The notes below the pieces were generated by a model. The model was not told the origin of the DNA. It did not search any database and saw nothing but the letters and a program-made list of their open reading frames with translations. The position numbers and the translations under genes were made by a program. Of a stretch of DNA of 64,000 nucleotides, positions 1-12,887 are shown one piece after another (positions within the stretch are counted from its first letter, which is position 1; each line of letters begins with the position of its first letter). The DNA is taken from the NCBI GenBank assembly GCA_024803745.1, contig JANJXV010000187.1:312501-376500 (forward strand), given 5' to 3'. Origin of the DNA: Megascapheus bottae. Its lineage: Eukaryota; Chordata; Mammalia; Rodentia; Geomyidae.

Positions 1-2105
1 CAGGGGCCGGCTGATGCTGACACAGAATTCAAGAAATTCTGCAGCTGGCTCTAGGAACCATAAACGCGAGCAGGGAATGGTCCCAGAAGGAGTTGGGAGA
101 GACATTTTCAGAACCACAGAGGTTCTTACCTCTTACATTCCTCCTCTCCTTACCACCCCAGCTGCCAAGATAAGCCACCTCGAGGAATCATCAGGAAAGA
201 AATATCACATCACAACTGCAGAACTTGAGCATAATATACTGCAGACTCAAGAGGGAGAGGGGAAAGAGAAAACTAAAATAAAAACTGTAAATTTATTACA
301 AGGTTCAATATTTCTGTCTGAAAAAGAAATCAAGAGTTCTACAGTTAGTACTGAAAATCCAAAGTACTACGTTTGCTACAAGAACTTGAATTTTATTTTA
401 CCAGAAACAAACTTTTATATGGATATGTAAGCTTTGTTTTATAAAAATAAAACATGAAGTAGAACAAGTAATTGAAATGGAGTAATTTTTTACAAGATAT
501 ATACTTAAGAATGACGATGAAGAATTTTATGTAGAGAATATATTTTCTAAATATTTCGTAAGAAAGTTATCTAGTCAGACCACAAAAAATTTGTCAGAAT
601 ATTTATCTTACGAGTTGCAATAACAATAACTATCAAATACAGGTTGTAGGGCATGTGCTTATTTTTTTCATCCAAAATCCGATGTATTTGAAGACTGTGC
701 CAATACCCATTGGGACAGGTAATATCCAATAGCTTAAATAACAGAGTTTCTATTTCAGATAACGTTGTATATTATCCAGTGTCTGAAGATATATTCTCTT
801 CGGTAATAATGATGAGGACCTCAATTCAAACATCTGTCATTATTCTGTTCTCACTCCAAAACTGATGATGCCTAAGAGTTTGGAAATATACCAATAAAGA
901 TTTGCTATCCAAGATAGACCAGACTTTTATCCCTATTAGAAAGTCCAAATAAGGTGAAATTCTGCTCAGTACTCATACAAAAAAAGGAAGCACTTATAAC
1001 TTCATGTGCATTTTGATTAGTATAACTTCATAAAGACCAAGATGTAAAAGAATAACGATTTGTTATTTCACAGTGAGGGACGAGAGTACCAGGATTAATA
1101 TATTGCCAGGCCAACCCAGAACAAAGAATAATCAATGATTTCATTGGGGAAACCTGTGCAAATTTGCAGAGGAATCCCATAGTATACTGATGAATGTGAA
1201 AACCAGGCTAGGACTGACTAGTCTTATTGTACAGCTTTAAAGTGTGAAGAGGGAGGAGTGTTGTAAACCAGCTCCCCACGGGGTCTGACAACAATTATTT
1301 AAATACTTAAAGTCTCCAGCAATGGCCCTAAGGGCATACAGAAAAATGAAGAAACATTTAATCAAGAGAATCAAATAAAATCCAATAAAAACAGGGAAAG
1401 TCTGTGGCATGAGAGGAATGGTTCCCTCCTTCACCTCTCCCAGCCTAACAGGATAGTAACTCCATTACAGTCAGACGTAGTCAGAAACATAAGACTCCCC
1501 ATCCTTCATAAACCAACCAAGAGTTATGGTACTTTGGGCAGAGTTCCAGGAGAAATATGAGGAAAAGGATGCCAGCCCTTCTCGTTCAATCCTCCCTTCG
1601 CTCAGCTCCATGTTACAGAAGGTAAATTCTAATGACTGTAGGTGAGAAGACAATGTTCCTCTATTCCCACTATCCAGACCGTGGGGTGAAATGCTTAGAA
1701 TACTGGAACTCTGATTACAAGGTTTATGGAAAAGCCACCGTAACTGAAACATCATGGCAGCACATGTGGATTAAAGGAACTGAGAATCTGGAAACAAGCC
1801 CTTGTGTTTACTATTGTCTCATCTCCAAAGAGAAAGAGAGATGGGGAAAAGGAGTCCTTCTAGCAAATGGCACTGGAACACCTATAGTCTAAACCAAAAG
1901 GACTTAAAATTGTATTAATGACGCCACCATGAGAGGTAAAAATATAAAATATTTGGAAAGGAAAAATGAGGCATAATCTTCAGGTAAGCATAAATCAAAA
2001 CCAAGATGAAACATCTGCCATTCTGGTTACATAAAAGAGCCCCATAAAATCCAGGGTTGGAAAAGGTATCATGAAATCAGAACTCAGAATGGCGGGAACA
2101 TAAAG
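1..2105. other. single-copy non-coding DNA, nothing recognised
   Basis: AT-rich sequence with no repeat I can name. A 138-codon plus-strand reading frame at 14-430 opens the window. Its product is low-complexity, lysine- and threonine-rich, with no domain, signal peptide or family resemblance, and no splice context supports it, so I treat it as chance. The remaining short frames overlap each other on both strands. Confidence 0.5.
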
Positions 2106-2109
2106 AAGT

Positions 2110-2532
2110 ACAGCATTTCACAGATGGCCTAACCATTCTTCAGAAGATTAATACAGACCTACATGTGGTCCAGCAATTATACCGTTAGGCACACACCCAA
2201 ACTAAATGAAATTTCTGTCACCCACTACTGACAGTAGCGTCAATCAACCCACAGGTGAAAACGACCCAAAGCCCACAAGCAAATAAGCAGTAAGAAAGCA
2301 TGACAAAATCATGTTAGAATACTACAACATGAATAAACTCCGAAAATATTATAGTAAGTGGGAAAAATCCTCCACAAAAATATCACATTATATGCTTTCA
2401 TTGATTTTGAATTGGTTTTGGTGATTGCTGAATAACTAATCCCTTGATAGTCTAAAAATAGCTGAATTACATAATTTGTGATAGAACTGTATAATGTACA
2501 ATTTTGTCCTTCAATAAAGTTGCACATTTTCT
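2110..2532 (+). mobile_element. ancient L1 (L1M-type) ORF2 end and 3' UTR
   Basis: Despite many substitutions, the order of landmarks follows mammalian L1: a decayed 'cagcaattata' segment (ORF2 'PAIPLLG' region), a 'caacccacaggtgaa' segment, an 'atactacaacatgaataaac' segment, and a terminal 'caataaagttgcacattt' tail. No frame is open. The divergence implies an insertion shared with distant mammals. Edges are approximate. Confidence 0.6.
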
Positions 2533-3138
2533 CTATTCATTTCTACTGTATATATGTGCAATAAACGTACGTGTGTTTAGCAGTGACTACAGAAGTTATT
2601 AAGGATCAATATTTCAAGAAAAATAGTCTAACATAATAAAGAGCCATTAGACTAATTACAGCAGAATAGAGACACCTTATAAAATAACAGAATTCAGAGA
2701 TGGATGCTACTTGTCATCCAAACTGATTTCTATAGGAATAGCAGACAAAGTATCTAAACAAGTACACCAGGGCATACACATGTTTCTGACATTAAGAGAA
2801 AGCATATGGCAGGAACAGAAACCTTGAATTGCAATCACACAATACTTTCAGGAAAGATGAGGGAGAAATTCTTGACACTGGGAGGAAGGTAGGAACTAGA
2901 TTGGCTCATGGATCAGCACAAGTGCAGAACAGGACTTGCTTATTACAAATAGGAACAAGCCAGTTTTATGGCACTGTACCACTTCACACTATGTTCTTTA
3001 CTGTGGTGTACTGAGTCCAGTGACTCGGGGAACATTAGGAGAAATTTTACTCTCAGTGAATATCAATCTCTGCAATGTCATTTTCAGAAAACATTCAATA
3101 GTCATGTTATCACTTTGGAGTAAATCTCATGGTGGCAT
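2533..3138. other. single-copy spacer
   Basis: Nothing recognisable. Short overlapping frames (2829-3014 and 2936-3172) are in different phases and have no coding character. Confidence 0.4.
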
Positions 3139-3365
3139 TTTTATTATATTTTATTGTCAGGATAATGTATAAAGGGGTTAGAGTTATATTTGTCAGACAA
3201 AGGGTGTATTACTTCTCAAACCTTGATACCCCTTCTCATGTTTTTGTCCTCCTTTCCCTCCCCCACCCCACCTAATTATCTTGTTTTCTCCCTTCCCTTC
3301 CCTGTTTCAAATAAACAAATAAGTGTGTGTATATATAGTATGCCAGGTAACAAAGTCAGATGCAT
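3139..3365 (-). mobile_element. older rodent L1 3' end (5'-truncated)
   Basis: This is the reverse complement of an L1 3' UTR. It contains a T-rich start with 'ttttattgtcaggataatg', 'cttgataccccttctcatg', a pyrimidine/C-rich tract (complement of the L1 polypurine G-rich tract) and 'ccaggtaacaaagtcag'. It resembles the copies at 12888 and 25200 more than the younger copies at 22425 or 37222, so it belongs to an older 3' UTR type. The overlapping short frames on both strands are artefacts of this repeat. Confidence 0.7.
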
Positions 3366-4850
3366 TAACCACATGAGATTCCCGAAAATGGGGGAAAAAA
3401 AGAGAAAAAGAAGCATGTCCCACCAAAACATCCCTATCATGACAAGAGAAAACCCCAAGTTTCCTCCCATTTCTGTATCTTCAGTTTTCAGAAAAAGATG
3501 TGAACCACAGTAGGCAAGCAATATATGTGGCCTGAATGAGCATCTATTAATAGCTTGCCAATATTAGGTTTATGTATCTGTTTAATAAAGAAATCTTAAG
3601 AATGTGTTGAATCTAAGTAACTTTATAAAGGCTCCCCATGTGCTAAGGGTCAGTACACTTATGTTTCCCATAATCCTTGACTGTATGACAACTAGCTGTC
3701 ATTCACTTGAAAAAGCCGGGACGATAACAGTGACTGCAATCTCTCCACAACACTGATCTCTGTAGCACTTGTCAGATATAACTGATTTGCCAAGGTAAGC
3801 AAGAATCTAAGGCTTCATCTGGATTTTTCTATTTTCCTTTGTAATATTTATTTTCCAGAAACCTGACTTACATGGTTTCCATGGAAATGAGTGAAATGGT
3901 GAAGCACAGAGCTTTCAGAAGAGTGCCACAATGAAAGGAAAAGTTATTTTTGTTAATCATTTATTTAAAAATATTGATCAATAACACTATATAGAAGGTA
4001 CTATAGAAAAAAGTTGATTGTTAAGAGTCTAATTCATATCATAGTATATAAATACTGTGAAAAGCCTATTTCAATGAATAAAGTAGACATAAGGGAAAAG
4101 TCTCTATATACTGACTTACTGGTTTATGTAAATGAATATATTATGAATCAAGTTTAATTGGTAGATATACGTACAGATGTTTATTGTCTTAGCCTGACGT
4201 CTTATAATACATTTTCTTGATACTTTCAACTCTAAGCCTCTGCTCTTTTTCAAACTCAATATGCAGTAAACAATTAAATGGTTAGATAAATAAATGAGAT
4301 AGAAATGAATTGGACACCTCTAAATATAAATGTTAGATGCACCCAAGAGAGGAGCAGCATTGGCTCTACTGGCTACTGGTATCAGGAAAAACAGGTACAG
4401 AGCTGTGGCACAGCAAAGCACTTACAGCAGGAAGGAGACATAAAACCAATAGCGAAGAGTCCCAGGAAACACTTGCTATCATGTCTGGCAGAGAAAAGCC
4501 TAGGGGCTATAGACTGATTCCCTCGTGAAAAGCAAACACCAAAGACAAAACTCTTTCAACACTCTATGCTATTTCTAATTACATTTTTATTATTTGGATG
4601 TTATATAGCAATTTTCTTTCCCAAATTAACTGTTTTTAAGTTGGCTTCATTCACATTATCTGCAATAGTGACAGTAATTCAGTAGAACAATGTCCTATAA
4701 AATCAGAATATGATAGTAGACTATACTTATGAAAGTCCTTATGATTTCAAACTGAATTATTTGTTTGATGGCTATTGTCATATTAGAATGCTGCTCCTTG
4801 ATTTTTCTTAATGATTTTTACTGATATGCACGATGTATAGTTTTCTTTGT
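3366..4850. other. single-copy non-coding DNA
   Basis: AT-rich, no repeat family or gene recognised. Two overlapping frames at 4305-4528 lie in different phases and carry no domain. Confidence 0.4.
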
Positions 4851-4867
4851 GCTCAAAAACTGCTTTT

Positions 4868-5102
4868 CTGCAGGCTCTGGGGCTTGAAGTCAGGGTCCGG
4901 GTGCTGTCCCGAGCCCATTCGTGCTCAACGCTAGCTCTCTTACCACTTAAGGCACAGTGCCATTTCCACTATTACTGAACGGTTGATTGGAAAGAAGAGT
5001 CTCTCAGGCTCTTCTTCCTGGGCTAGCTTCAAACCTTGATCTTCAGATCTCAGCCTCCTAAGAAGCTTCGAGGATATTACAAACAAGCACCATCAGCATC
5101 CA
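4868..5102 (-). mobile_element. B1-ID composite SINE with target-site duplication
   Basis: On the minus strand this reads as a 7SL-derived B1 left half ('cagcctcctaagaagcttcg' is its reversed core) followed by a tRNA-derived ID right half and an A-rich end. The short linker (reverse of 'ggttgattgg') is the same as in the copies at 26052 and 42063. Flanks 4851-4867 and 5103-5119 are a 17-bp imperfect direct repeat (GCTCAAAAACTGCTTTT versus GCTCCAAAACTAATTTT), as expected after L1-driven retroposition. Confidence 0.82.
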
Positions 5103-5119
5103 GCTCCAAAACTAATTTT

Positions 5120-5974
5120 AAGCAATCTTTTGTCATTTTCAGAACTGAAAGTGACAAAGACGCGGATCTAAGGTGTAACCTACTTATAGTTCACCAGCTC
5201 TCTGAACACGAGAGATGATTCCCAAGTTACATTTTCTTAGATGATTTTAAGAATGCAAATAAACCCTCAATTTCACTCTAAATGTTTAAGGCCTGACTGG
5301 AATTCTAGAAGTCTTTTCCATAAGAAACGGAAATTTTCTTCTACCCTAGCATAAATGGGTTAAAATGCTACTTCTGAGGCCCCTACAATTACAACTTACT
5401 TGGGTTTGATACGTTCCGATTATACCTCCAAGAATATGTTATCAGGTCAATAAATAATACAAAGCACCTTTTCCTTGCTAAGAAAGGACAAGGAAAGTAA
5501 CACCTTCTGGAGATAGTGAAGGTACTAGGAGATGAGGGTAATGTTCAAAGGATTATACATGGTGTTTGAAGCTACCTGCCCAACAGAATAACCAATACTA
5601 CCTGGGAAGACCTGCATTTGATCACTCAGGCCTCACTGCTCACGACCATTATTAAATATTCTCTTAGTTTCTCAGCAGGCTGCTTTGAAGTTGCCACATG
5701 GAACATTTTTCTGCATAAAGAATTATAATTCACAAAAATGAAATGCTGATATGTAGCTACAAGATGAAAGCAGATATTAACCTGCATACCGCTCAACTGC
5801 TCACTGACCTTGGGTTAAGGTTTATTTCTATCATATATACTGCTTATCTCTTGAGAAGTTCATTTTACCAGCAGTCAGCACAGCCTTTTGACCATAGGGA
5901 TGTATTAGATACAGGGGAAATAACCAAATAATACTGGATACAGTTATGTGTGAGCAAACCAAAAATATAAAGAA
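5120..5974. other. single-copy non-coding DNA
   Basis: No gene or repeat recognised. Confidence 0.4.
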
Positions 5975-6480
5975 TGTTTTCTGGAAACATAAGGACCTGG
6001 GAAAAATGTGTTAAGTAAAGTAAATCAGGTCCAGAGAGAAGAAAGGATGCATGTTTTCCCCTATAAGTGGAACACAAGATTAATTCATAGATATATAAGT
6101 AATCACTCTGGGGTAGTATACAAGTGTACATAAGTGTATGAATCAAACTATGATAGATTCAGGGGAAAAGTCAAAGGATAAAATTCCTTAGAAAGTCTAA
6201 CTCACAGTTCAACAAAATAATGCCAGAAAATATGGAAGGAAGTATTAAGGAAAGCAGGATAAGGACAAATGAAAACAGGAAGAAGGAAGGATGCAGTTAC
6301 AAAACCTAATATATGTCTTACAAAATTGGGAAAACTGAGGGAAGGTTAGGATTGAGAGGGATGGGTGGGAATGTTGAAAGGGTGACACTGATCAAGATGC
6401 AGGGTATTCATAAATGACTTTGTTGAATGGGAACTCCTTTGTACAACTACTTTAAAATTATAAAAATTTACATTTTAAAT
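5975..6480 (+). mobile_element. older L1 3' end
   Basis: It begins near the end of ORF2 ('gttaagtaaagtaaatcagg' parallels 'ttaagtgaagtaagccag' in the 37222 copy). It runs through a purine-rich 3' UTR and ends 'cctttgtacaactactttaa' followed by A-rich sequence. The terminus differs from all the young L1 copies in this window, so it represents a separate, older L1 lineage. No reading frame remains. Confidence 0.6.
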
Positions 6481-7045
6481 TTAAAAAGTATTTTCTTATC
6501 TAATTACTAATTTTCAAAGTTAGAATAAGTGAAAATCCTTTTCTTCAGGTATGTCATGTTTGCTGAAAAGTTGATAAGCAAAACATTCCCTGAGTCAAAA
6601 TAAAATCATGAAACCACTATGTTGTGAGTGTTCAAACAGAAAGCATGAACACAGCACAGATGTCAGTCCACAAAAGAATTCTAGACACAACTAAAAAGAG
6701 GTGTAGCAAAATGAACTGCATTGATTCATGTTTATGAAAATCTAAGATTCCCATGGAATTCTCTAACTTGTGAGGGACAACAAGCATATCTTTAGGTAGG
6801 AGTCCAAACACAGACACATACGTACATTGAAAAGATCTTGTGGATCAATTATAAGCATAAGAATTTATGAAATCATGTGGAGATTTATGGAATTATCTTT
6901 AAACAATTACTAACCCTTCATCCTAAACAATTCAAAAAGGCAGTCATTAATATTTACTATGGCTAAGACTTACATAAGAAGCATAAATAAACCACATTTT
7001 TGCATTCTTATTAGGAAGCCAGATACATCAAGGGTTTATACTGCT
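6481..7045. other. single-copy spacer
   Basis: Nothing recognised. Confidence 0.35.
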
Positions 7046-7650
7046 ACATCACAGAAAATAAACAATTATAATACACAACATCATTATAATAAAACACATA
7101 GCCATATGATTGTACCAATACATGCAGGAAAGTTATGTGATATTTAAAATATAATATCAATTCATAATAAAAATAAAGAAGAACCCATATCCACATAACT
7201 ATGTCCATTCATGAGGCAGTAGCTAACTTACACACTGAGGAAAAGCTGGGAACTTTCTTGATAAGATCTGGAACATGATAGGGAAGAACACACATTGGAG
7301 ATAGGACAGCCTTTTAAATAAATGGTACTCAGAAAGTTGGAGATTTACATATCAGAAAACAACATCAAAACCACTTACAAGCCACAAAAATCAGGTCATA
7401 ATATATTAAAGCCCTAAACATGAGACATAAAACTTCTACAATAGTAAATAGGAGAAATGCCTCTGTACACTGGAATAGGAAAGGACACAGTTGGATGAGA
7501 CCTACAAAGCAGAGAACACCAAAGCAAAAATTTAAAAATGGCATTACCTCAAACTAAAATGCTTCTTCCCAGCTAAGGAAATAATCAACAAAGTGAAGAG
7601 CCAATCTGAAGAATGGGGAAAAAAATCTGTCAATATATATTTGAAAATTG
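7046..7650 (+). pseudogene. decayed L1 ORF2 (reverse transcriptase region) with internal deletion
   Basis: Segments in L1 ORF2 order are visible. They are the RT region near 'ccatatgattgtaccaatac', then 'gagaaaagctggga'-like sequence (7242 on, seen as 'gaggaaaagctgggaact'), then 'aagatctggaacatgatag'. The sequence then jumps abruptly to a region that lies about 1 kb further on in full-length ORF2 ('aataaatggtactcagaaag', 'caacaaagtgaagagccaat'). I infer a deletion near 7285-7300. Many stops and frameshifts show it has been dead for a long time. The assignment is by remembered L1 consensus. Confidence 0.68.
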
Positions 7651-10635
7651 GTTATATATACAGTGTGCGTGAGGAAGTCTAAACACTCAGCCAGAACAAG
7701 CAGATTCTGTTCCGAAGAAGCCAGGTCTGATTCTGCTCAAAAAAGCCAAGAGAATTTCCACAAAGAAAGTGATGCTTTTAGTAAGTCATGCTGTAAAAGA
7801 ATCAGTATGGAAAGGACTGCAACTATGAAATCCATAATTAATCTGAGAATTATGCAAAGTCCAATATTAGAAAGCAGAAGGTGAGAAAAAGTGATGTGGC
7901 AACTGTAGAGTCAGAATTGGTTGTCTTGTTTCAAATATTTCATCAGCTAAATCAAGATATAGTGGTTTAAATACCAACTCAATTTGAAGTAGAGGTAAGT
8001 AACATTCAAGGAGCAATCGATATGATTTTAATTGTCTACTGGGAAAGAAGAGAAAAAATTGAAATTAAGGGTATACTACTTGTTCTTTCATAAAGTGTTA
8101 CCATCATCCAAGATAGGAAATAAAGGGAATTGGAAGGAAATAGTGAATTTTATTTTTACCATTTTAAGTTTTGACTCAAAGAATTAGGTGCTCTGAATTA
8201 CACTGAAGTGAATCCCAGGAGATGGGTGCGGGGCAGGGGACATGTGGTTGGAAGAAGCAGCTCAAGATGATCATTGAAATTTTGACAGTACAATGTGGGA
8301 ACAAGGGCAGAAGAGGAGGAAATGGCAGAAGAGAGAACCAAAGATACTAAAGGTTGACAAATAGAGAGAGATCACAATGTGGAAAGGAATGAAAGGTGTA
8401 GAAGAAAGGAAGAGACAGGAAGTAGAATTGTTTTCTGAAAGGCAAGAAATAATTCCTTCAAGCATAAAAGTGAAAGGGCTTCTTCAGACTGTGAAAAACT
8501 GAGGGAAGTTAATTCAAAAGAGATACTAAAATTGGTCACTGGATTTAATCTATAAGCCACCAGACATATGTTGATGGCTGAATAGTGCGAAGGAAGTGGT
8601 GGTGTGGAAACTATCATACTGCAGCGATGGAAGATGCTGGCTAAAGGAAGCCTGGCCAATCATGTTAAATATGAGTGGAGGTTTTCTGTTAAGCTGTTCC
8701 TTTTTTCCAAAGGACAGATAAATAGGAACATCGTAGTGTGCTTGTAAATAAACATGATTTTAAACAAAATGACTACAGAGAGAAGTAGAACACATAATGC
8801 TTTAAATAGTCAACAATTGATGCTTCATCTTAGGAAAGATCCAGCACTGTCACTTTTGCTACAGTGACACACTGAAGGTGAAGTGTATTTGAAAAGAGGA
8901 AAAAGGCAGAACTTGTATTATTACACCCTCTAATTCCCTATAAATTTGAGTCTCTTCTGGGTGGTAGAGATCAAAATATGAGGAGGAGAGGAATCATATG
9001 GCAGCAATGTGATTTCCAAATCTAGCAATTAGAATTCAAGGATAAATTGTTTGCTATTTGGGTTTGGAAATTTGTAATATTCAAATTTACCCAGAGTAAC
9101 ACAGTTAAAGGTGCATGTCAACACTTGTGAGTTATTTCCTCATATCTAAATGGTTGCCATTTGCAACCACTTTCAAGTGTATTTGCTCAACAAATGCATG
9201 CTATTTGAGGAATCTACAGTGCCCAAACCATTCAAATCTGAGAAATAGGAGCTGGCTCAACCTACTGAAAGACCGCCAGGTACTAGGTTGTATTTGTAGT
9301 CATGTGGTACTTAAGAAAATGAACCTTATTTAACCAAGAAGTCTCAGTAAAATCAAGAGCTGTTGGCTAAAATTTTGCATACACACTAGTCTTCTTTTTA
9401 ATCAATGTCTTTTCATCCTTTTAGGTGCTGTGATCTTTCCCATAAAGAAAACTTGGAAAACTATTCCCACAAAGCAGAATTAAATCACCAGTGAGAAGAA
9501 TTATTCATGGAAGGAGTAAGGGTGATTACTGGAAATCATTCTGGGCCATGCTCCATACTGTCTAGTGCACTCTGGAGGGATTATTACATCCATAAGCTGA
9601 CTTCTTACTCAGCAGGCTATCTTACAGTTCTCTAATGGCAAAAGCTAACTTGAGAACATCTGATGGTAATGCAAATTACACCATAAATAACAATGCAAAT
9701 GAATTTTAGTTAGTGGAGAATCAATTGATTCTCCTTGTAGAATTCATAATAACCAAGACATTCATGTCATATTTGATATTGATAACTTTCTGAATTGATT
9801 AGTAAATTATTTCTTCATTTTTACATGTACTGCAGTCATATGCAGACACACATCAATTTTTCAAGTTGAATCAGACCTCATTTAAATTTTATATTGTTCC
9901 TCCATTACCAGTAAGGGAAATGAAGAATTTGATATATTATTATATGTTAAACTTTTAACACAGTCATGAATTCTGTTTCTAAAACACTGAGTAGTTGGGC
10001 AATTGAAATAAGCACACTTTTAAGACCAGCACACTTACAATTAAACCTCATTTTAGTAACATCACAGTATTAGTGAAAAAAGTCTTAGTCTCTCTTTCAG
10101 ATAGATATACTAATTAAGTATATTCACTTCATCAAACAAAATAGTGGGATTAGATCAATGCTGTGCATATTTGTACAAATAATATAACCTTCACTTTTTG
10201 TGAGGAAAGGAATGCTCTACCAAATGAGGACTAGTTAAAATGTGGGAGAATATACCCTTGGTCGTGGTGTAGCTATTTTTACAATGAAACCTGAACTTTG
10301 TCTAACAAGTTCCCTGGGGAATTAAGAGAAAAACACATTGAAATAGAGAATATAAATTTTAGCACAAAATTACATGGACTAACTTTAGACTTTAGAGTAA
10401 ATATTCACATTGTATACAACAGGACTGAATTTCTCATGAATAAAATATACAAAGTTATCAATACTTAATTTTGTCTAGAAAGTAAAATGCATAATTGCCC
10501 AAACATTTCTCACTGGTCTTTTAAAATGTACATGATACTTCAGATGATGACAGTTTTTGGTATTGGAAATGATTATACAATAAATTCTAACTGGTCTGAA
10601 AAAAAAAGAAAGTAAAGTGCAGAGGAAAGCAATTC
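7651..10635. other. 3-kb single-copy non-coding block
   Basis: AT-rich DNA with no recognised repeat. Minus-strand frames at 8271-8465 and 8372-8659 overlap in different phases over purine-rich sequence and lack any domain, so I do not call a gene. Confidence 0.4.
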
Positions 10636-10637
10636 AT

Positions 10638-10735
10638 GAGGGGCCGAGAGCATGGCCTAGTGGTTGAGTGTTTCTCTAACATTCATGAAGCCCTGGGTCA
10701 TTGAGTCATTGCTGGTGTAGTGCTTGGATCTAATA
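10638..10735 (+). mobile_element. ID-type tRNA-derived SINE (monomer)
   Basis: It starts 'ggggccgagagcatggccta' and continues with 'gtggttgagtgtttctctaa' and 'catgaagccctgggtcattg', which is the ID tRNA-like body with A- and B-box positions. The B box is degraded, so Pol III transcription is unlikely. No clear A tail remains. Confidence 0.7.
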
Positions 10736-10820
10736 TCCATATATTAAGGATACCATATGCCTTTTGTTCCTTTGGTCTTGACTTATCTCAATCACAATGA
10801 TTTGCTCTAATATGTTTCTT

Positions 10821-11320
10821 TTTTACTATTTTTATTGTAATTGATAAAAGGGTTACATGATATTGTGCATTAATTCACATACATTGATACCCTTTCACAT
10901 GTCTTGGTCCACATTACCCTCCCCCCCACACCCCATCTTGGTTTTCCCCCCTTCCCTATCCAATTTCAAATAACCAAATACAAATATATCCAATATATCA
11001 GATTACAAAGTGAGGTACTATAATAATATGATATAACCAAGGGACAGCAAAAGAGATGAGAGATAACATAGTACATTAAGGACAACAATCATTCATTATA
11101 TGGCTTTTGTTTCAATATCATGGATGTCCTTTCAATTAGCTTCATACTATATGGCCTTTTGTATCAAGGTTTTGCTCTATTACAAATCTCTGCTAGTAGA
11201 GCCCAAGGTTTCTACTGATTATGACAAATGAGGGAAACCATTGAGCCTAAGTTCCTTTGAGTCTGGCTTACTTCACTTAATATGACTTTTTCTAAGTCTT
11301 TCCATTTCATAACAAATAGG
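10821..11320 (-). mobile_element. young L1 3' end, 5'-truncated, with TSD
   Basis: This is the reverse complement of the L1 3' UTR and the last codons of ORF2. T-rich 3' tail, then 'tattgtaattgataaaaggg', the C-rich complement of the G tract (10918-10960), and the 'cactattaatatgac'-type ORF2 tail near 11280. Flanking direct repeats 10806-10820 (TCTAATATGTTTCTT) and 11321-11335 (TCTAATCTGTTTCTT) differ at one base and mark a normal target-primed insertion about 500 bp long. Confidence 0.9.
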
Positions 11321-11379
11321 TCTAATCTGTTTCTTAAAGAGAAAATAAACGGGTTTACTGGGCTGTTGTTTTCAGTTTT

Positions 11380-11600
11380 TTAATAGGTGGGTCCTGCTTG
11401 AAGTAAGGCCTGGTTGCTGTCTATGAGCTTTTCATTCAAGGTTAGTGCTTGAGCCACAACCCCAGTTCTGGTTTTTTTTCTGGAAGAGATAATAGTCTTA
11501 TGGATTTGCTGCTGGGATGGCATTTAACCACAATCCTCAGATCTCAGCTTCCTGAGTAGCTAGGATTACAGGTATAAGCCAGTGGCACCTGACTTAAACA
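11380..11600 (-). mobile_element. B1-ID composite SINE, diverged
   Basis: 'cttcctgagtagctaggatt' followed by 'acaggtataagcc' is the reversed B1 left half. 'ttagtgcttgagccacaacc' is the reversed ID right half. It is more diverged than the copies at 26052 and 42063. It lies about 45 bp from the L1 at 10821, which is probably an independent insertion. Confidence 0.75.
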
Positions 11601-12389
11601 AGTTTTAATCTAAATTTTACGTATTTTATATAACTAAACATAATGGCATTTCCAACAAGAAAAGTCAAAAGTCTTATTAAGCAATGCTTTGCATACTGTT
11701 ACATCTATAACTAACCATGATTTAATTTCAGGTAATCATATTCTCAAAAGATCAGTTACTTTATAAATATTGCTGTAAATTAAAAGAAGTGGGAGTCAAA
11801 GAAGAGAAACAATCCAATAGTCAAGGCACAGAAACCGTAAATTCCCTTTGTTCAATTTAAGAGAACCTGGAAAACATGCAATTTTATAACATAAGCCCTC
11901 CTGAAAAAGTTAACATTTTTGAACCTACTAATTAACGCTGATACTTAGTGCAAGCTGTATAAAATTGTTAAGAATTAATTAACTAATATAGTCTAAATAG
12001 GATCTCATTATGAACTGTAAAAACACAGGGAGGAACCTGCAAAAATTGCCTGAGGCTTTTCAAATGTAAGAGTGATAATAAGTAATCAGAGAAAGAAAGT
12101 TTCCTTAAATTAGTCGATTTATATTTTAGATTTGGGCAAGAAAGTTATTTTTAACATTATTCTAAAAGCTTCAAAATTTTAAAATACAAAGAAGTCAATG
12201 CATTTTAATCATCTACTGTGAAATGCCCAGAAGTGAAGTTGTTCATAGATATCTGCAAAAAAATTAGACTCCTGAATATGATAGAAGACCAACAATGACA
12301 TGAGGCAAGAGGTATTCTTAACAGAGCTGCCAGATCTTTGCAAAGGCTAAGTCAGATGCTAGCATGGCTGTGTCCAAAATCCAGGCATG
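11601..12389. other. single-copy spacer
   Basis: No gene or repeat recognised. Confidence 0.4.
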
Positions 12390-12850
12390 CATAGTCTCTC
12401 TTCATTCAGTCAAAGCCAAACTCCCGGAAGAGAGTGTCAAGACCTTCTGTTATCTGCAAGCATAGCAGCAGCCCTGCCTGCCTCCTCTCTGATCCCATCT
12501 CCTCCTCGCCCTTCACTCCCACCAAGTGCAGTGGTGTACATACTTGATGTTACTTCAGGGTGGCAGGTTATCTCTAACATGAAACAGCTCAGATCATCAC
12601 TTTCCTCTGCCTGTGTGTTTCTCCCTGATGGTCACCAAACCCCCAACCTGCACACTTTGCTCATAGGTCACTTTCTCAAAGACCACTCAGCCACTGCTAC
12701 CCTGCCTCATGCATTTTCAATCCTTATTCCTGTTTGAACTTTTCTCCTTTTATCCTTCTGATGTCATGTTCCTATGTGCAATATAATTTACTACTTTAAT
12801 ATGCTTAGTATTTATTATCTGGTTCCCTCTAGAATATAAGCACTGGAGAC
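12390..12850 (+). mobile_element. L2-like LINE relic
   Basis: The pyrimidine-rich stretch, the segment 'cactttctcaaagaccactc' and the downstream 'ggttccctctagaatataag' resemble the order of segments in the mammalian L2 3' region. The 116-codon frame at 12387-12737 lies inside and is proline/serine-rich with no RT motif, so it is not a gene. Assignment is by memory of the consensus and the left edge is soft. Confidence 0.45.
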
Positions 12851-12887
12851 TGTCCTAAAAGCTGGATGTAAATTTACAATGAAGTTT

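Noticed and set aside
14..430. 138-codon open frame at the window start
   Set aside because: Low-complexity, no domain or family resemblance, no promoter or splice context. Frames of this size arise by chance in 64 kb.
3276..3521. Opposed frames 3190-3513 (+) and 3276-3521 (-) as overlapping genes
   Set aside because: Largely the C/G-rich tract of an L1 3' UTR, which lacks stops on both strands.
8372..8659. 95-codon minus-strand frame and its overlap with 8271-8465
   Set aside because: Serine/leucine/phenylalanine-rich product expected from purine-rich template. No family recognised and the frames conflict.
12387..12737. 116-codon frame
   Set aside because: Lies in an L2-like pyrimidine-rich relic. 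No RT motif or other domain.
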